Source: Pseudomonadota bacterium (GTDB taxonomy: Bacteria; Pseudomonadota; Alphaproteobacteria; Rhizobiales; Beijerinckiaceae). Taken from it: DNA of 64,000 bases. The notes below the pieces were generated by a model. That model was given only the letters and a program-made list of their open reading frames with translations. It did not search any database and was not told the DNA's origin. Below are positions 8,990 to 17,980 of this stretch, one piece after another. How positions within the stretch are numbered: the stretch's first letter is position 1; every line of letters begins with the position of its first letter. Position numbers and translations under genes: made by a program. The stretch covers positions 42,865 through 106,864 of the forward strand of contig JAEXGT010000045.1 of NCBI GenBank assembly GCA_023450615.1, written 5' to 3'.

Positions 8990-9532
8990 TCACACCTGCA
9001 CAAGCGGCCGATGCGGCTCGGGAGGCAGCGTGACGGCAATCGCATCTCCCGCCCGCACCTCGCCGCCTTCCAGCACGATTCCCATCACACCTGACTTGCG
9101 GACAAGCCCACCTTCGCTGTCGCGGCCGAGCACGGCCTTCATGAGGCCTTTCTGGAAGCGGTCGATCTGGACGCAAGGATTGCGCAGGCCCGTCACTTCC
9201 ACCACGGCGGACGCGCCGATCTGCAGCTTCGTGCCGGTGGGAAGCGCGAGAAGATCGATGCCGCGCGTGGTGATGTTCTCGCCCATCTCGCCGGTTGAGA
9301 CGGAGAACCCTTTTTCAGCTAGCTCGTCGAAGAGTTCGGCGTGAATGAGATGGACCTGGCGCAGGTTCGGCTGTGTGGGGTCCACCTTCACACGGGAGCG
9401 GTGCTTCACCGTTTCTCCCGCATGCGCATCGCTCTCGACACCGAGCCCGGCAATGAGCCGGATGCTGTCTCTGTTCGGTTTGGAAAAGGAATGCGTCGCG
9501 CTGCGGCTGACGGCGATGACGGATGCGGTCAT
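8990..9532 (-). CDS. MOSC domain-containing protein
   Basis: A 180-residue single-domain MOSC protein. MOSC domains are the sulfur-carrier part of molybdenum cofactor sulfurases and of YiiM/mARC-type enzymes. The conserved Cys is C120 in VTGLRNPCVQI; the preceding GEMGENITTRGID segment and the VRKSGVMGIVL end are typical. The frame is open further upstream, but the ATG at 9532 gives the family's usual start and avoids overlapping the next gene (9568). The substrate is unknown. No other molybdenum gene lies nearby. Confidence 0.85.
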   Translation of the reverse strand: MTASVIAVSRSATHSFSKPNRDSIRLIAGLGVESDAHAGETVKHRSRVKVDPTQPNLRQVHLIHAELFDELAEKGFSVSTGEMGENITTRGIDLLALPTGTKLQIGASAVVEVTGLRNPCVQIDRFQKGLMKAVLGRDSEGGLVRKSGVMGIVLEGGEVRAGDAIAVTLPPEPHRPLVQV

Positions 9533-9567
9533 GATCTTACGAGTCTCGTTTCTTGTGCTTCGCTTGT

Positions 9568-10947
9568 TCAGGCTGGATTGTTCTCCTTCCAGCTTGCCAG
9601 CTTCCATTCGAACTCTTCCATGTCGATAACATATCCCTCGCTGTAATATTTCGAGCCGCAGCGCCCGAGTGGCCCAGCGATCACTTCGAATTGTGTTGGA
9701 TCGGCGCCGCGAACAACCGTGCCATAAGCATAGACGCGGTCCTTGTCGCGCGCATAGCAGATACCGAGTTGTTCGAAGGTGGCCGCATCCATCTTCTTCA
9801 CGTCGTTGAACCGATAGATATGCGCCTTGTCTCTCGCCCAAAGTCCGGCTTTGTCGGCACCAGTGCTGTCGCGATAGCCGTCCAGCACGCGGAAGGTCTC
9901 GGGATCGGCCTTGTTCAGCTTAGTGCCACGGCAGAAGATGGTGCTCTTGTCGCGTGCGTAAATCTGGCTGAGCACGACGAAGCTCGCAGGATCGGCCTTG
10001 ATGGGGCGATCCGAGGTGCGCGTCCTGTCATTGCCGAATTCGCGCCAGAATGGCTGGCCATCGATGATGACGTGCCCCCATTTGATCTCGGGCGCGGCTT
10101 CGGGGAGAGGATCGGCTTCCTCCGCATGCGGCTTGTTCCACCACCGTTCGGGATTGGGGTCGTGTCGACGGAGCACGTTTCGTGCGGCCTCGTATTGAGA
10201 ATTGGTCAGGAATCTCTCGCGATCCTTGGCCGAGCTCCGCAATGCTTGCCAGTACAGACCTGAGGCATCGGCTGCGGTATATTGATTGTCGCTTAAGACG
10301 ACGAATGTCGCCGGATCGGATTCGTGCAGCTCCGTCGTGTTGAAATAGGCCGCACGCTTGTCGCAGCTGTAGGACATGGGCACCGCAGGCCCGAGCACGG
10401 TCGCCAGTCGCCAGGTTGCGGGGTCCGCGCCCTTAATCGGCATGCCCATGTAGTAAACGTGGTTGCTGTCCCTCGCGATGCAGCGTGGGCCGATGACGAT
10501 CTCGAAGGTTTGGACATCCGCGCCTTGAAGCGGCGTGCCGTTGAAGACGACGCGTTTGTCATCGCATGCATAACCTCCGCCGAGAAGGCGCGTGGTTCTC
10601 GGATCGAGCCGCGCGACCTTTACCAATTCGCGGGCCTTCGCCCGCAGGTTGGTGCGCAGCGCCCATACTGCGGCCTTGTCAATGGCATAGCGAGGGCAGA
10701 GCCAAGGATCGTCGCTTTCCGAATAGCCGATCCACTTGAAACTCGCCGGATCGGCGCCCGGGACGGGCTCGTCATACATGTAGACCGCTTCTCTATCGCG
10801 CCCGACATTCTTCTCGATGGCTTCGAACGCTTCGACATCGCGGATGGCGAGAGGCCATTCCTTGTCGCCTGTTCCACGAAGAACGATTCCCTCCGCCGTG
10901 CGGAAATAATGGCTGGGCTCTCCGTCGATTGTGAGAATGGGCTGCAT
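9568..10947 (-). CDS. DKNYY-repeat family protein
   Basis: A 459-residue protein made largely of repeats in which a charged DK(x)xVYxxG segment is followed by ADPxTFxxL. Eight copies of the second half are visible (for example GADPASFKW, GADPATWRL, SDPATFVVL, ADPETFRVL, ADPTQFEVI). This is the DKNYY family, whose function is not established; some members are cell-surface proteins. No signal peptide is seen from the chosen ATG at 10947; the open frame upstream (to 11079) runs through the argG terminator and is not coding. Location and role are unknown. Confidence 0.75.
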   Translation of the reverse strand: MQPILTIDGEPSHYFRTAEGIVLRGTGDKEWPLAIRDVEAFEAIEKNVGRDREAVYMYDEPVPGADPASFKWIGYSESDDPWLCPRYAIDKAAVWALRTNLRAKARELVKVARLDPRTTRLLGGGYACDDKRVVFNGTPLQGADVQTFEIVIGPRCIARDSNHVYYMGMPIKGADPATWRLATVLGPAVPMSYSCDKRAAYFNTTELHESDPATFVVLSDNQYTAADASGLYWQALRSSAKDRERFLTNSQYEAARNVLRRHDPNPERWWNKPHAEEADPLPEAAPEIKWGHVIIDGQPFWREFGNDRTRTSDRPIKADPASFVVLSQIYARDKSTIFCRGTKLNKADPETFRVLDGYRDSTGADKAGLWARDKAHIYRFNDVKKMDAATFEQLGICYARDKDRVYAYGTVVRGADPTQFEVIAGPLGRCGSKYYSEGYVIDMEEFEWKLASWKENNPA

Positions 10948-11049
10948 GGGCTTCTCTTTGCTGAACTCAAGTCCCACGGTAGCGCATATGCATAAAACGC
11001 TGCAACGTTTCACTGATGCATTGAGGCTGAGGTGAGCACTAAAACAAAA

Positions 11050-11078
11050 ATGGCCGGGACGAGCCCGGCCATTCCGCA
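11050..11078 (-). terminator. Terminator of argG, shared with a dispersed repeat unit
   Basis: A perfect 9-bp stem (ATGGCCGGG 11050-11058, CCCGGCCAT 11064-11072), followed on the minus strand by a U-rich tract. The 23-bp hairpin is the exact reverse complement of the first hairpin of the repeat at 22598-22620, including its loop. Confidence 0.85.
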
Positions 11079-11096
11079 ATCACGTTTATTCGAGAC

Positions 11097-12329
<1,233 letters not shown>

Positions 12330-12494
12330 GGTCGATGTTCCAGTGATTAGGGTGCCCGCGACTTAGCCGGGAAGGCTTTTGAGCGCAAGTTTTTGCTTCC
12401 GGGCCTGAGCCTGACGAAGCGTAATTTTGATGCGCTCGGGGTTCGTCTGCTAAGGTGACTGCCGAGGCTTCAGGGAGCGCGTGGGAGGCAGAGT

Positions 12495-12716
12495 GTGAAA
12501 TGCGCAACCGCGACGGCTGCCATCCTCATGGGAGCCACGGTTCACGCACAAGGCCCCGCCGAGCGGCAAGGCGTGAGCGAGGCTGATCGCCACGATCGCG
12601 CAGGCGGCTGCTCTGTCGGCAGCGCGGTTCAGCCATGCGCTGTTGTGATTGCCGGGACATTGGAAGTTTCGGAAAACGGGATCTTGTCGCTTTCCAGGCC
12701 CCGGTTGCAATTCTAG
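12495..12716 (+). CDS. Possible small secreted protein (low confidence)
   Basis: A 73-residue GTG-start frame in the argG/12746 gap. A good GGGAGG SD lies 6 bases before the GTG, and the first 19 residues (VKCATATAAILMGATVHA) look like a short signal peptide with cleavage after HA. The mature part holds two cysteines about nine residues apart (GGCSVGSAVQPC). A TTGATG-N18-TAAGGT promoter-like pair precedes it. No known family. It ends 29 bases before the next gene, so it could instead be untranslated leader. Confidence 0.35.
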   Translation: MKCATATAAILMGATVHAQGPAERQGVSEADRHDRAGGCSVGSAVQPCAVVIAGTLEVSENGILSLSRPRLQF

Positions 12717-12745
12717 AAGCCGCCGAGCACCGATACGAGGCATTC

Positions 12746-13375
12746 ATGGTCCGTCGCCCGATTTTCGAGTTCTGGTACGAGTTCGCCTCGCCCTATTCCT
12801 ACCTCTCGGCCATGCGCATCGAGCGTTTGGCGCAGGAGGCCGAGGTCGAACTCGTGTGGCGGCCGTTTCTCCTCGGGCCCATCTTCAAGGCGCAAGGGTG
12901 GGAAACCTCGCCCTTCGCGCTCTACCCGGACAAGGGCCGCTACATGTGGCGGGATATGGAGCGCGAGGCGGTGCGCTTCGGCCTGCCTCTCTATAGGCCC
13001 GTCTCCTTCCCGCAGAACACGCTTCTGGCCGCCCGCATCGCCCTTGTCGGTCTCGATCTGGGCTGGACGCCGCTCTTCACCAAGGCCGCCTACATGGCCG
13101 AGTTCGGCGAAGGCCGCGACCTGTCCGATGGGCAGGTGCTCTCCGGAATCCTGTCGGGCCTCGGGCTCGATCCGGACTCCGTCATGGCCGAGGCGCAGTC
13201 CGAGAACAACAAAACCCGTTTGCGGCGCCTCAACGAAAAGGCTCAGGGCCGCGGAGTTTTCGGGGCGCCTGCCTTCTTCGCCGAAGACGGCGAGATGTTC
13301 TGGGGCAATGACCGGCTGGAACAGGCCCTCGATTGGGCCAAGACCCAGGCCAGGCGCTCGGAAGTGCCGCTTTAG
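12746..13375 (+). CDS. 2-hydroxychromene-2-carboxylate isomerase / DsbA-family (GST kappa-like) protein
   Basis: A 209-residue thioredoxin-fold protein of the HCCA isomerase/GST-kappa group. The N-terminus FEFWYEFASPYSYL carries the family Ser-Pro-Tyr signature in place of a CxxC, so it is not a disulfide oxidase. The C-terminal GVFGAPAFFAEDGEMFWGNDRL is the typical cis-Pro (GAPA) and substrate region. Relatives act in naphthalene-type aromatic breakdown with glutathione. No aromatic pathway genes are nearby, so the real substrate is unknown. The ATG at 12746 gives the family start; an open frame to 12635 is not used. Confidence 0.85.
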   Translation: MVRRPIFEFWYEFASPYSYLSAMRIERLAQEAEVELVWRPFLLGPIFKAQGWETSPFALYPDKGRYMWRDMEREAVRFGLPLYRPVSFPQNTLLAARIALVGLDLGWTPLFTKAAYMAEFGEGRDLSDGQVLSGILSGLGLDPDSVMAEAQSENNKTRLRRLNEKAQGRGVFGAPAFFAEDGEMFWGNDRLEQALDWAKTQARRSEVPL

Positions 13376-13485
13376 AAGCCGGGAGCGGATGAGCACCCCC
13401 CCATCCGCGAACTTGGCAATAATATCAGAGATGGGATCCTTGATGGACGCTGCGCATCGGCCGTAATGCTTACCGGCCATGTCTC

Positions 13486-13528
13486 ATGAGGACCGCAGCA
13501 TGATCTCTCGGATCGTTGCGGTCCTCAT
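13486..13528. terminator. Large inverted repeat between convergent genes
   Basis: ATGAGGACCGCA (13486-13497) and TGCGGTCCTCAT (13517-13528) are perfect 12-bp complements around a 19-base loop. There is no strong T-tract. It lies between the isomerase gene and the small membrane protein gene, so a termination or mRNA-stabilising role is likely. Confidence 0.5.
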
Positions 13529-13547
13529 TCCAGCTTTTACGCCAGCT

Positions 13548-13874
13548 TTATGCGGCTTCCTTCATCTGGATCGCGGGCGTGGCAAGGATGCCGAGCTTGC
13601 TGCGTGCGAGGGCATTCTTGGCCTCGGAATCGGCAAGCTCATAGCCGTTTTCGAGAAGCTTGTGCGTATAGGTTTTATTATAGAAAAAGGCCCATATCAG
13701 CCCCGCGAAACCGAAAGTGCAGAAGTTAATAACCATCACGATCAGTCCCATTAGGATGTCTCCCCGGAATAGGGCAGGGAAACCGCCAAAGAAAAGAGTT
13801 GTCCAGCTGAAGCCGTAAAATCCCTTTTTGACGATTCCGGTACGCGTATGCTTCAGCATTACTGTTTCGGCCAT
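13548..13874 (-). CDS. Small membrane protein, GFSWTTLFFG...RGD type
   Basis: A 108-residue protein from the ATG at 13874 (another start at 13886 would add four residues). After a short polar start, KKGFYGFSWTTLFFGGFPAL-FRGD gives a first hydrophobic segment, and LMGLIVMVINFCTFGFAGL the second; a hydrophilic tail of about 45 residues follows. This GFSWT...FFG...P.LFRGD pattern recurs in small bacterial and phage-linked membrane proteins (HrgC-like); I do not know a function. A perfect 19-bp palindrome lies about 30 bases upstream of the start and is the likely operator. Confidence 0.65.
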   Translation of the reverse strand: MAETVMLKHTRTGIVKKGFYGFSWTTLFFGGFPALFRGDILMGLIVMVINFCTFGFAGLIWAFFYNKTYTHKLLENGYELADSEAKNALARSKLGILATPAIQMKEAA

Positions 13875-13903
13875 TCTTGCCCCCAAGCTAAGTTTATTCG
13901 GAG

Positions 13904-13922
13904 CTCTAATTCGGAATTAGAG
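13904..13922. promoter_or_regulatory. Perfect palindrome, candidate operator
   Basis: CTCTAATTCGGAATTAGAG: two perfect 9-bp arms around one base, in an AT-rich patch upstream of the small membrane protein gene (start at 13874 or 13886). The dimensions suit a dimeric repressor. The regulator is not identified. Confidence 0.5.
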
Positions 13923-14347
13923 ATCTTCCAGTTGATTCAAGCGCCAACTTTTATGGAAAACCACAACGGGGACGTCTCTCGCTTGTGGCGATCGTTCCGG
14001 ACGTTCGTGAGTTCATGATATCAGTCGCACAATACGTTGTTAGACCTAAGAACTCTTTGGTTCAATATTCCTATGCGGTGAAAAAACTCTACGTCACCTC
14101 ATCCCTTCCAAAGGTCTCGGAATGAGGGAACGCCGGTTCTGCGGCCGAAATCCTTGAAAGCCTTGTGGTCCAAGGCCATTTGAGATAAAGGAACGCCCAT
14201 CCGACAGAGATTGACGGTGTGCTGCGTTCGAGGGTGCGTGATGCGCGCCCTTCAGGCGTTCCGCTAAGATCTTGAAGATAAACACGTTTTCGCCCGCCGG
14301 TGATGCGCCGGCCCGCTCACTGAGTGGCATGCCTTGGACATGGCCCT
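13923..14347. other. Intergenic stretch upstream of rpsA
   Basis: About 420 bases with no supported gene. An open frame on the minus strand (14330-14094) has no recognisable protein or convincing SD. In related genomes cmk usually lies just before rpsA; it is absent here. The rpsA promoter presumably lies in this stretch but I cannot fix it. Confidence 0.5.
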
Positions 14348-14415
14348 AAAGGGGCGTCCCTGGCAGCGGCGGGGGAAAACGGCCCGTTCACACGAGCCGC
14401 CGGCGTTGCCCCTTT
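14348..14415 (+). promoter_or_regulatory. Structured leader of rpsA
   Basis: AAAGGGGC (14348-14355) and GCCCCTTT (14408-14415) pair perfectly, enclosing a second stem CGGCGG (14367-14372) with CCGCCG (14397-14402). The structure ends 16 bases before the SD of rpsA. S1 is known to control its own translation through leader structures in enterobacteria; the same here is inference. Confidence 0.45.
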
Positions 14416-14440
14416 AAACGAGGGCCATTCAGGAGAACCT

Positions 14441-16138
14441 ATGTCTGCAGCTTTCCAGCAGCCGAGCCGTGAAGATTTCGCCGCTCTGCTCGAAGAATCC
14501 TTCCGCACGTCCGAGATCAGCGAAGGCTCGGTAGTGAAGGGTAAGGTGGTCGCCATCGAGAAGGATGTCGCGGTCATCGATATCGGCGCGAAGACCGAAG
14601 GTCGCGTCGCACTCAAGGAATTTGCCGGCCCCAACCGCGACCAGACCATCAAGGTCGGCGATGAGGTCGAAGTTTATGTCGAGCGCATCGAGAATGCGCT
14701 GGGCGAAGCCGTCATCTCGCGCGACAAGGCTCGCCGCGAAGAGTCGTGGGTGAAGCTCGAGAAGGCCTTCGAGGCCCAGGAGCGCGTCAACGGCACCATC
14801 TTCAACCAGGTGAAGGGCGGCTACACGGTCGACCTCGACGGCGCCGTGGCGTTCCTGCCGCGCTCGCAGGTCGATATCCGTCCGGTTCGCGACGTCACCC
14901 CGCTCATGGGCGTGGCTCAGCCGTTCCAGATCCTCAAGATGGACCGCCGCCGCGGCAACATCGTCGTGTCGCGCCGCACGGTTCTCGAAGAGAGCCGCGC
15001 CGAGCAGCGCTCCGAGCTCGTGGCCAACCTCGAAGAGGGTCAGGTCATCGACGGCGTGGTCAAGAACATCACCGAGTACGGTGCGTTCGTTGATCTCGGC
15101 GGCATCGACGGCCTGCTGCACGTCACCGACATGGCATGGCGCCGCGTGAATCATCCGTCCGAGGTCGTAACCATCGGCCAGACGGTGAAGGTGAAGATCA
15201 TCAAGATCAACCACGACACGCACCGCATCTCGCTCGGCATCAAGCAGCTGCTCGCCGATCCGTGGGAGGGCATCGCCGCCCGCTACCCGGTTCAGGCCAA
15301 GCTGAAGGGCCGCGTCACGAACATCACCGATTACGGTGCGTTCGTTGAGCTGGAGCCGGGCATCGAAGGCCTGATCCACGTCTCCGAGATGTCCTGGACG
15401 AAGAAGAACGTTCACCCCGGCAAGATCATCTCCACCTCGCAAGAGGTTGAGGTCGTGATCCTCGAGGTCGATCAGGTGAAGCGCCGCATCTCGCTGGGCC
15501 TGAAGCAGACGCTCCAGAACCCGTGGGAAGCCTTCGCCGAGAAGCACCCTGTCGGCTCCGAAGTCGAGGGCGAGGTGAAGAACAAGACCGAGTTCGGTCT
15601 GTTCATCGGCCTCGAGAACGACGTCGACGGCATGGTCCACCTCTCGGACCTCGACTGGAACCGTCCGGGCGAGCAGGTCATCGACGACTTCAAGAAGGGC
15701 GACATGGTTCGCGCTCAGGTTCTCGACGTGGACGTCGAGAAGGAGCGCATCTCGCTCGGCATCAAGCAGCTGGCCGGCGACCCCTTCGCCGAAGCTGGCG
15801 AGTTCAAGAAGGGCCAGATCGTCACCTGCGAGGTTCTCGAGGTGAAGGACGGCGGCCTGGAGGTGAAGATCGTCGACACCGACCTCACCACCTTCATCAA
15901 GCGCTCCGAGCTTGCTCGCGACCGCGCCGACCAGCGCCCCGAGCGCTTCGCCGCTGGCGAGAAGCTCGATGCCCGCGTCACGCAGTTCGACCGCAAGGCT
16001 CGCCGCGTCACCGTCTCCATCAAGGCCCTCGAGGTCGCTGAGGAGAAGGAGGCCATGGCTCAGTACGGCTCGACCGATTCGGGCGCGTCGCTCGGCGACA
16101 TCCTGGGCGCCGCTCTGAACAAGGCCGGCAAGAAGTAA
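14441..16138 (+). CDS. rpsA: 30S ribosomal protein S1
   Basis: A 565-residue protein with six S1 (OB-fold) RNA-binding domains at roughly 30-97, 115-180, 200-270, 286-356, 373-443 and 460-530; repeated GAFVDLGG/GAFVELEPG and IHVSEMSW segments mark the central ones. It binds mRNA on the small subunit and helps initiation. The ATG at 14441 follows AGGAG at 14431-14435 and gives the standard N-terminus; the open frame to 14324 crosses the leader hairpin and is not used. A strong terminator follows. Unlike most relatives it is not preceded by cmk. Confidence 0.97.
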   Translation: MSAAFQQPSREDFAALLEESFRTSEISEGSVVKGKVVAIEKDVAVIDIGAKTEGRVALKEFAGPNRDQTIKVGDEVEVYVERIENALGEAVISRDKARREESWVKLEKAFEAQERVNGTIFNQVKGGYTVDLDGAVAFLPRSQVDIRPVRDVTPLMGVAQPFQILKMDRRRGNIVVSRRTVLEESRAEQRSELVANLEEGQVIDGVVKNITEYGAFVDLGGIDGLLHVTDMAWRRVNHPSEVVTIGQTVKVKIIKINHDTHRISLGIKQLLADPWEGIAARYPVQAKLKGRVTNITDYGAFVELEPGIEGLIHVSEMSWTKKNVHPGKIISTSQEVEVVILEVDQVKRRISLGLKQTLQNPWEAFAEKHPVGSEVEGEVKNKTEFGLFIGLENDVDGMVHLSDLDWNRPGEQVIDDFKKGDMVRAQVLDVDVEKERISLGIKQLAGDPFAEAGEFKKGQIVTCEVLEVKDGGLEVKIVDTDLTTFIKRSELARDRADQRPERFAAGEKLDARVTQFDRKARRVTVSIKALEVAEEKEAMAQYGSTDSGASLGDILGAALNKAGKK

Positions 16139-16166
16139 TCGGGTTCTGACACGTCAGACCTGATGG

Positions 16167-16197
16167 ATCCCCGGGCTTCGGCCCGGGGATTTTTTTT
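16167..16197 (+). terminator. Rho-independent terminator after rpsA
   Basis: ATCCCCGGGC-TTCG-GCCCGGGGAT: a 10-bp stem with a stable TTCG loop, followed by T8. Confidence 0.93.
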
Positions 16198-16205
16198 GCC
16201 TTAAC

Positions 16206-16232
16206 CCGCATGAGGGCTCATGCGGAATTTTT
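16206..16232 (+). terminator. Second inverted repeat with T-tract after rpsA
   Basis: CCGCATGAG-GG-CTCATGCGG (16206-16225), then AATTTTTG. It probably serves as a back-up terminator insulating the next gene. Confidence 0.5.
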
Positions 16233-16305
16233 GTTGGCTGCTTGATGTCTTGATATAGAGTTGCAATATTTGTGGCTCCGTCCACTTCCTAAGGTCCGGC
16301 CGCTC

Positions 16306-17835
16306 ATGCGGATTGTTCTCGTCAACGTTCCTCACCCGGCGATCGGAAGCCGCATTCCTGACGATCATCTCCCTCCGTTGGGCCTCTTGTCCGTTGGCGG
16401 TCCTTTGATCGACGATGGACATGACGTGCGGCTCGTCGATGGAGAGTTTGGCCCCATGCCGATCGACGTTCTCGTTCGAGAGGTGGTGGAGCAGGAGCCT
16501 GATATCGTCATGTTCGGCCATTCCGGATCCACCTCGGGACATCCTGTGATCAGTGCCGCAGCACGCGGCGTTGCAGAGGCGCTGCCGCAGGTTCGGATCG
16601 TCTATGGAGGCGTTTTTCCCACCTATCACTGGCGTGAAATTCTGCAGGAGGAGGCTTACGTCGATGTGGTCGTGCGCGGGGAGGGAGAGGAAACGACGCG
16701 CCGGGTTGCTGCAGCATTGCAGAATAGAGGATGCCTCTCTGAAATCCCCGGTATTGCGTACAGAATGAAGGATGGCCCCAAGGCAACGGTACCTGCGCCC
16801 GTGATCCGGGACCTCGATGCCTATCGCGTGGGGTGGGAGCTGATCGACCACACGCGCTACAGCTATTGGGGCGGCCTGCGGGCCGTTGTGGTGCAGTTCT
16901 CGCGGGGCTGTCCACATCTATGCAATTATTGCGGCCAGCGCGGCTTCTGGACCCGCTGGCGTCACCGAGACCCGGTGAAATTCGCACAGGAACTTGCCCG
17001 CCTACATCGCGAGCATGGGGTGAAGGTGATCAACTTCGCCGATGAGAATCCTACCGTTTCCAAGAAGGCGTGGACGACTTTTCTGGAAGCGCTCATCGCT
17101 GAAAACGTGGATTTGATCCTGGTCGGCTCGACGCGGGCAGACGACATCGTGCGCGATGCCGATATTCTGCATCTTTACAAGAAAGCCGGGTGGCAACGTT
17201 TTCTTCTGGGCCTCGAAAACACGGATGAGAAGACGCTGGAGATGATCCGCAAGGGTGGTGCAACGTCCACGGATCGCGAGGCCATCCACCTGCTGCGCAA
17301 GCACGGCATTCTCTCGATGGCGACCTGGGTCGTCGGGTTCGAGGAGGAAACGGACCGGGATCATTGGCGAGGCCTGCGCCAACTTCTCTCCTACGATCCG
17401 GATCAAATCCAGATGCTTTACGTCACGCCGCATCGTTGGACGCCGTTCTTCCGGTTGGCCACTGAGCGCAGAGTCATTCAGGCCGATCGCCGTAAGTGGG
17501 ACTACAAGCATCAGGTGCTGGCGACACGCTACATGTCGCCCTGGCGGGTGTTCCTGTGGTTCAAGTTCACCGAGCTCGTGGTCCAGATGCGCCCCAAGGC
17601 GCTCTACAGAATTCTTCTGCAGCCGGACAAAGGGCTGCGTCACGCTATGCAATGGTATACGCGAATGGGCCGGCGGGTGTGGTTCCATGAGGTTGCAGGC
17701 TTTCTACGCGATCCGCTTTTGCGGAAAGGGCCAAGCGTCGCCGAGTTCTGGGGTCAACCCCAAGACGCTGAAGAAGAAGCATCGGTCGTGATCCATGGCA
17801 AGAAGACTTCTCCCGCCCTGGACGCCGCTGTCTGA
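16306..17835 (+). CDS. bchE: BchE-type cobalamin-dependent radical SAM enzyme (anaerobic Mg-protoporphyrin ester cyclase)
   Basis: A 509-residue protein with an N-terminal B12-binding domain (MRIVLVNVPH...LPPLGLLSVGGPLID) and a radical SAM domain with C202, C206 and C209 in RGCPHLCNYCGQRGF. The run continuing WTRWRHRDPVKFA, the segment STRADDIVRDADILHLYK, and the C-terminal half (SYDPDQIQMLYVTPHRWTP) are those I associate with BchE, which forms the isocyclic ring of bacteriochlorophyll without oxygen. The ATG at 16306 fits the family start; the SD is weak (AAGG, 11 bases away). It stands alone between rpsA and sppA with no other photosynthesis gene in the window, so a different substrate is possible. 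Confidence 0.75.
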   Translation: MRIVLVNVPHPAIGSRIPDDHLPPLGLLSVGGPLIDDGHDVRLVDGEFGPMPIDVLVREVVEQEPDIVMFGHSGSTSGHPVISAAARGVAEALPQVRIVYGGVFPTYHWREILQEEAYVDVVVRGEGEETTRRVAAALQNRGCLSEIPGIAYRMKDGPKATVPAPVIRDLDAYRVGWELIDHTRYSYWGGLRAVVVQFSRGCPHLCNYCGQRGFWTRWRHRDPVKFAQELARLHREHGVKVINFADENPTVSKKAWTTFLEALIAENVDLILVGSTRADDIVRDADILHLYKKAGWQRFLLGLENTDEKTLEMIRKGGATSTDREAIHLLRKHGILSMATWVVGFEEETDRDHWRGLRQLLSYDPDQIQMLYVTPHRWTPFFRLATERRVIQADRRKWDYKHQVLATRYMSPWRVFLWFKFTELVVQMRPKALYRILLQPDKGLRHAMQWYTRMGRRVWFHEVAGFLRDPLLRKGPSVAEFWGQPQDAEEEASVVIHGKKTSPALDAAV

Positions 17836-17851
17836 GCCCCTCTCTTTGAAT

Positions 17852-17894
17852 AACCCGTCTTGTGGCGTATGCGGGTTGAATTACGGGCTTTTTT
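17852..17894 (+). terminator. Weak terminator-like sequence after the bchE-type gene
   Basis: CCCGT (17854-17858) can pair with ACGGG (17883-17887), directly before a run of T. The stem is short and the loop long, so confidence is low. Confidence 0.4.
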
Positions 17895-17980
17895 TATTGG
17901 TTGCACGGGTTGCCGCCCTATCTGCGTTCGCAATAGGGTGCTGCCCCCATATCAGTGAACCGAGTTTAAGAGACGAACCG

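Noticed and set aside
14094..14330. A 78-codon minus-strand frame upstream of rpsA
   Set aside because: No family, no convincing SD, and it overlaps the region where the rpsA promoter must lie.
16201..16305. FNR-like or PpsR-like sites upstream of the bchE-type gene
   Set aside because: I looked for TTGAT-N4-ATCAA and TGT-N12-ACA and found no match, so the expected anaerobic or light control is not supported by sequence.
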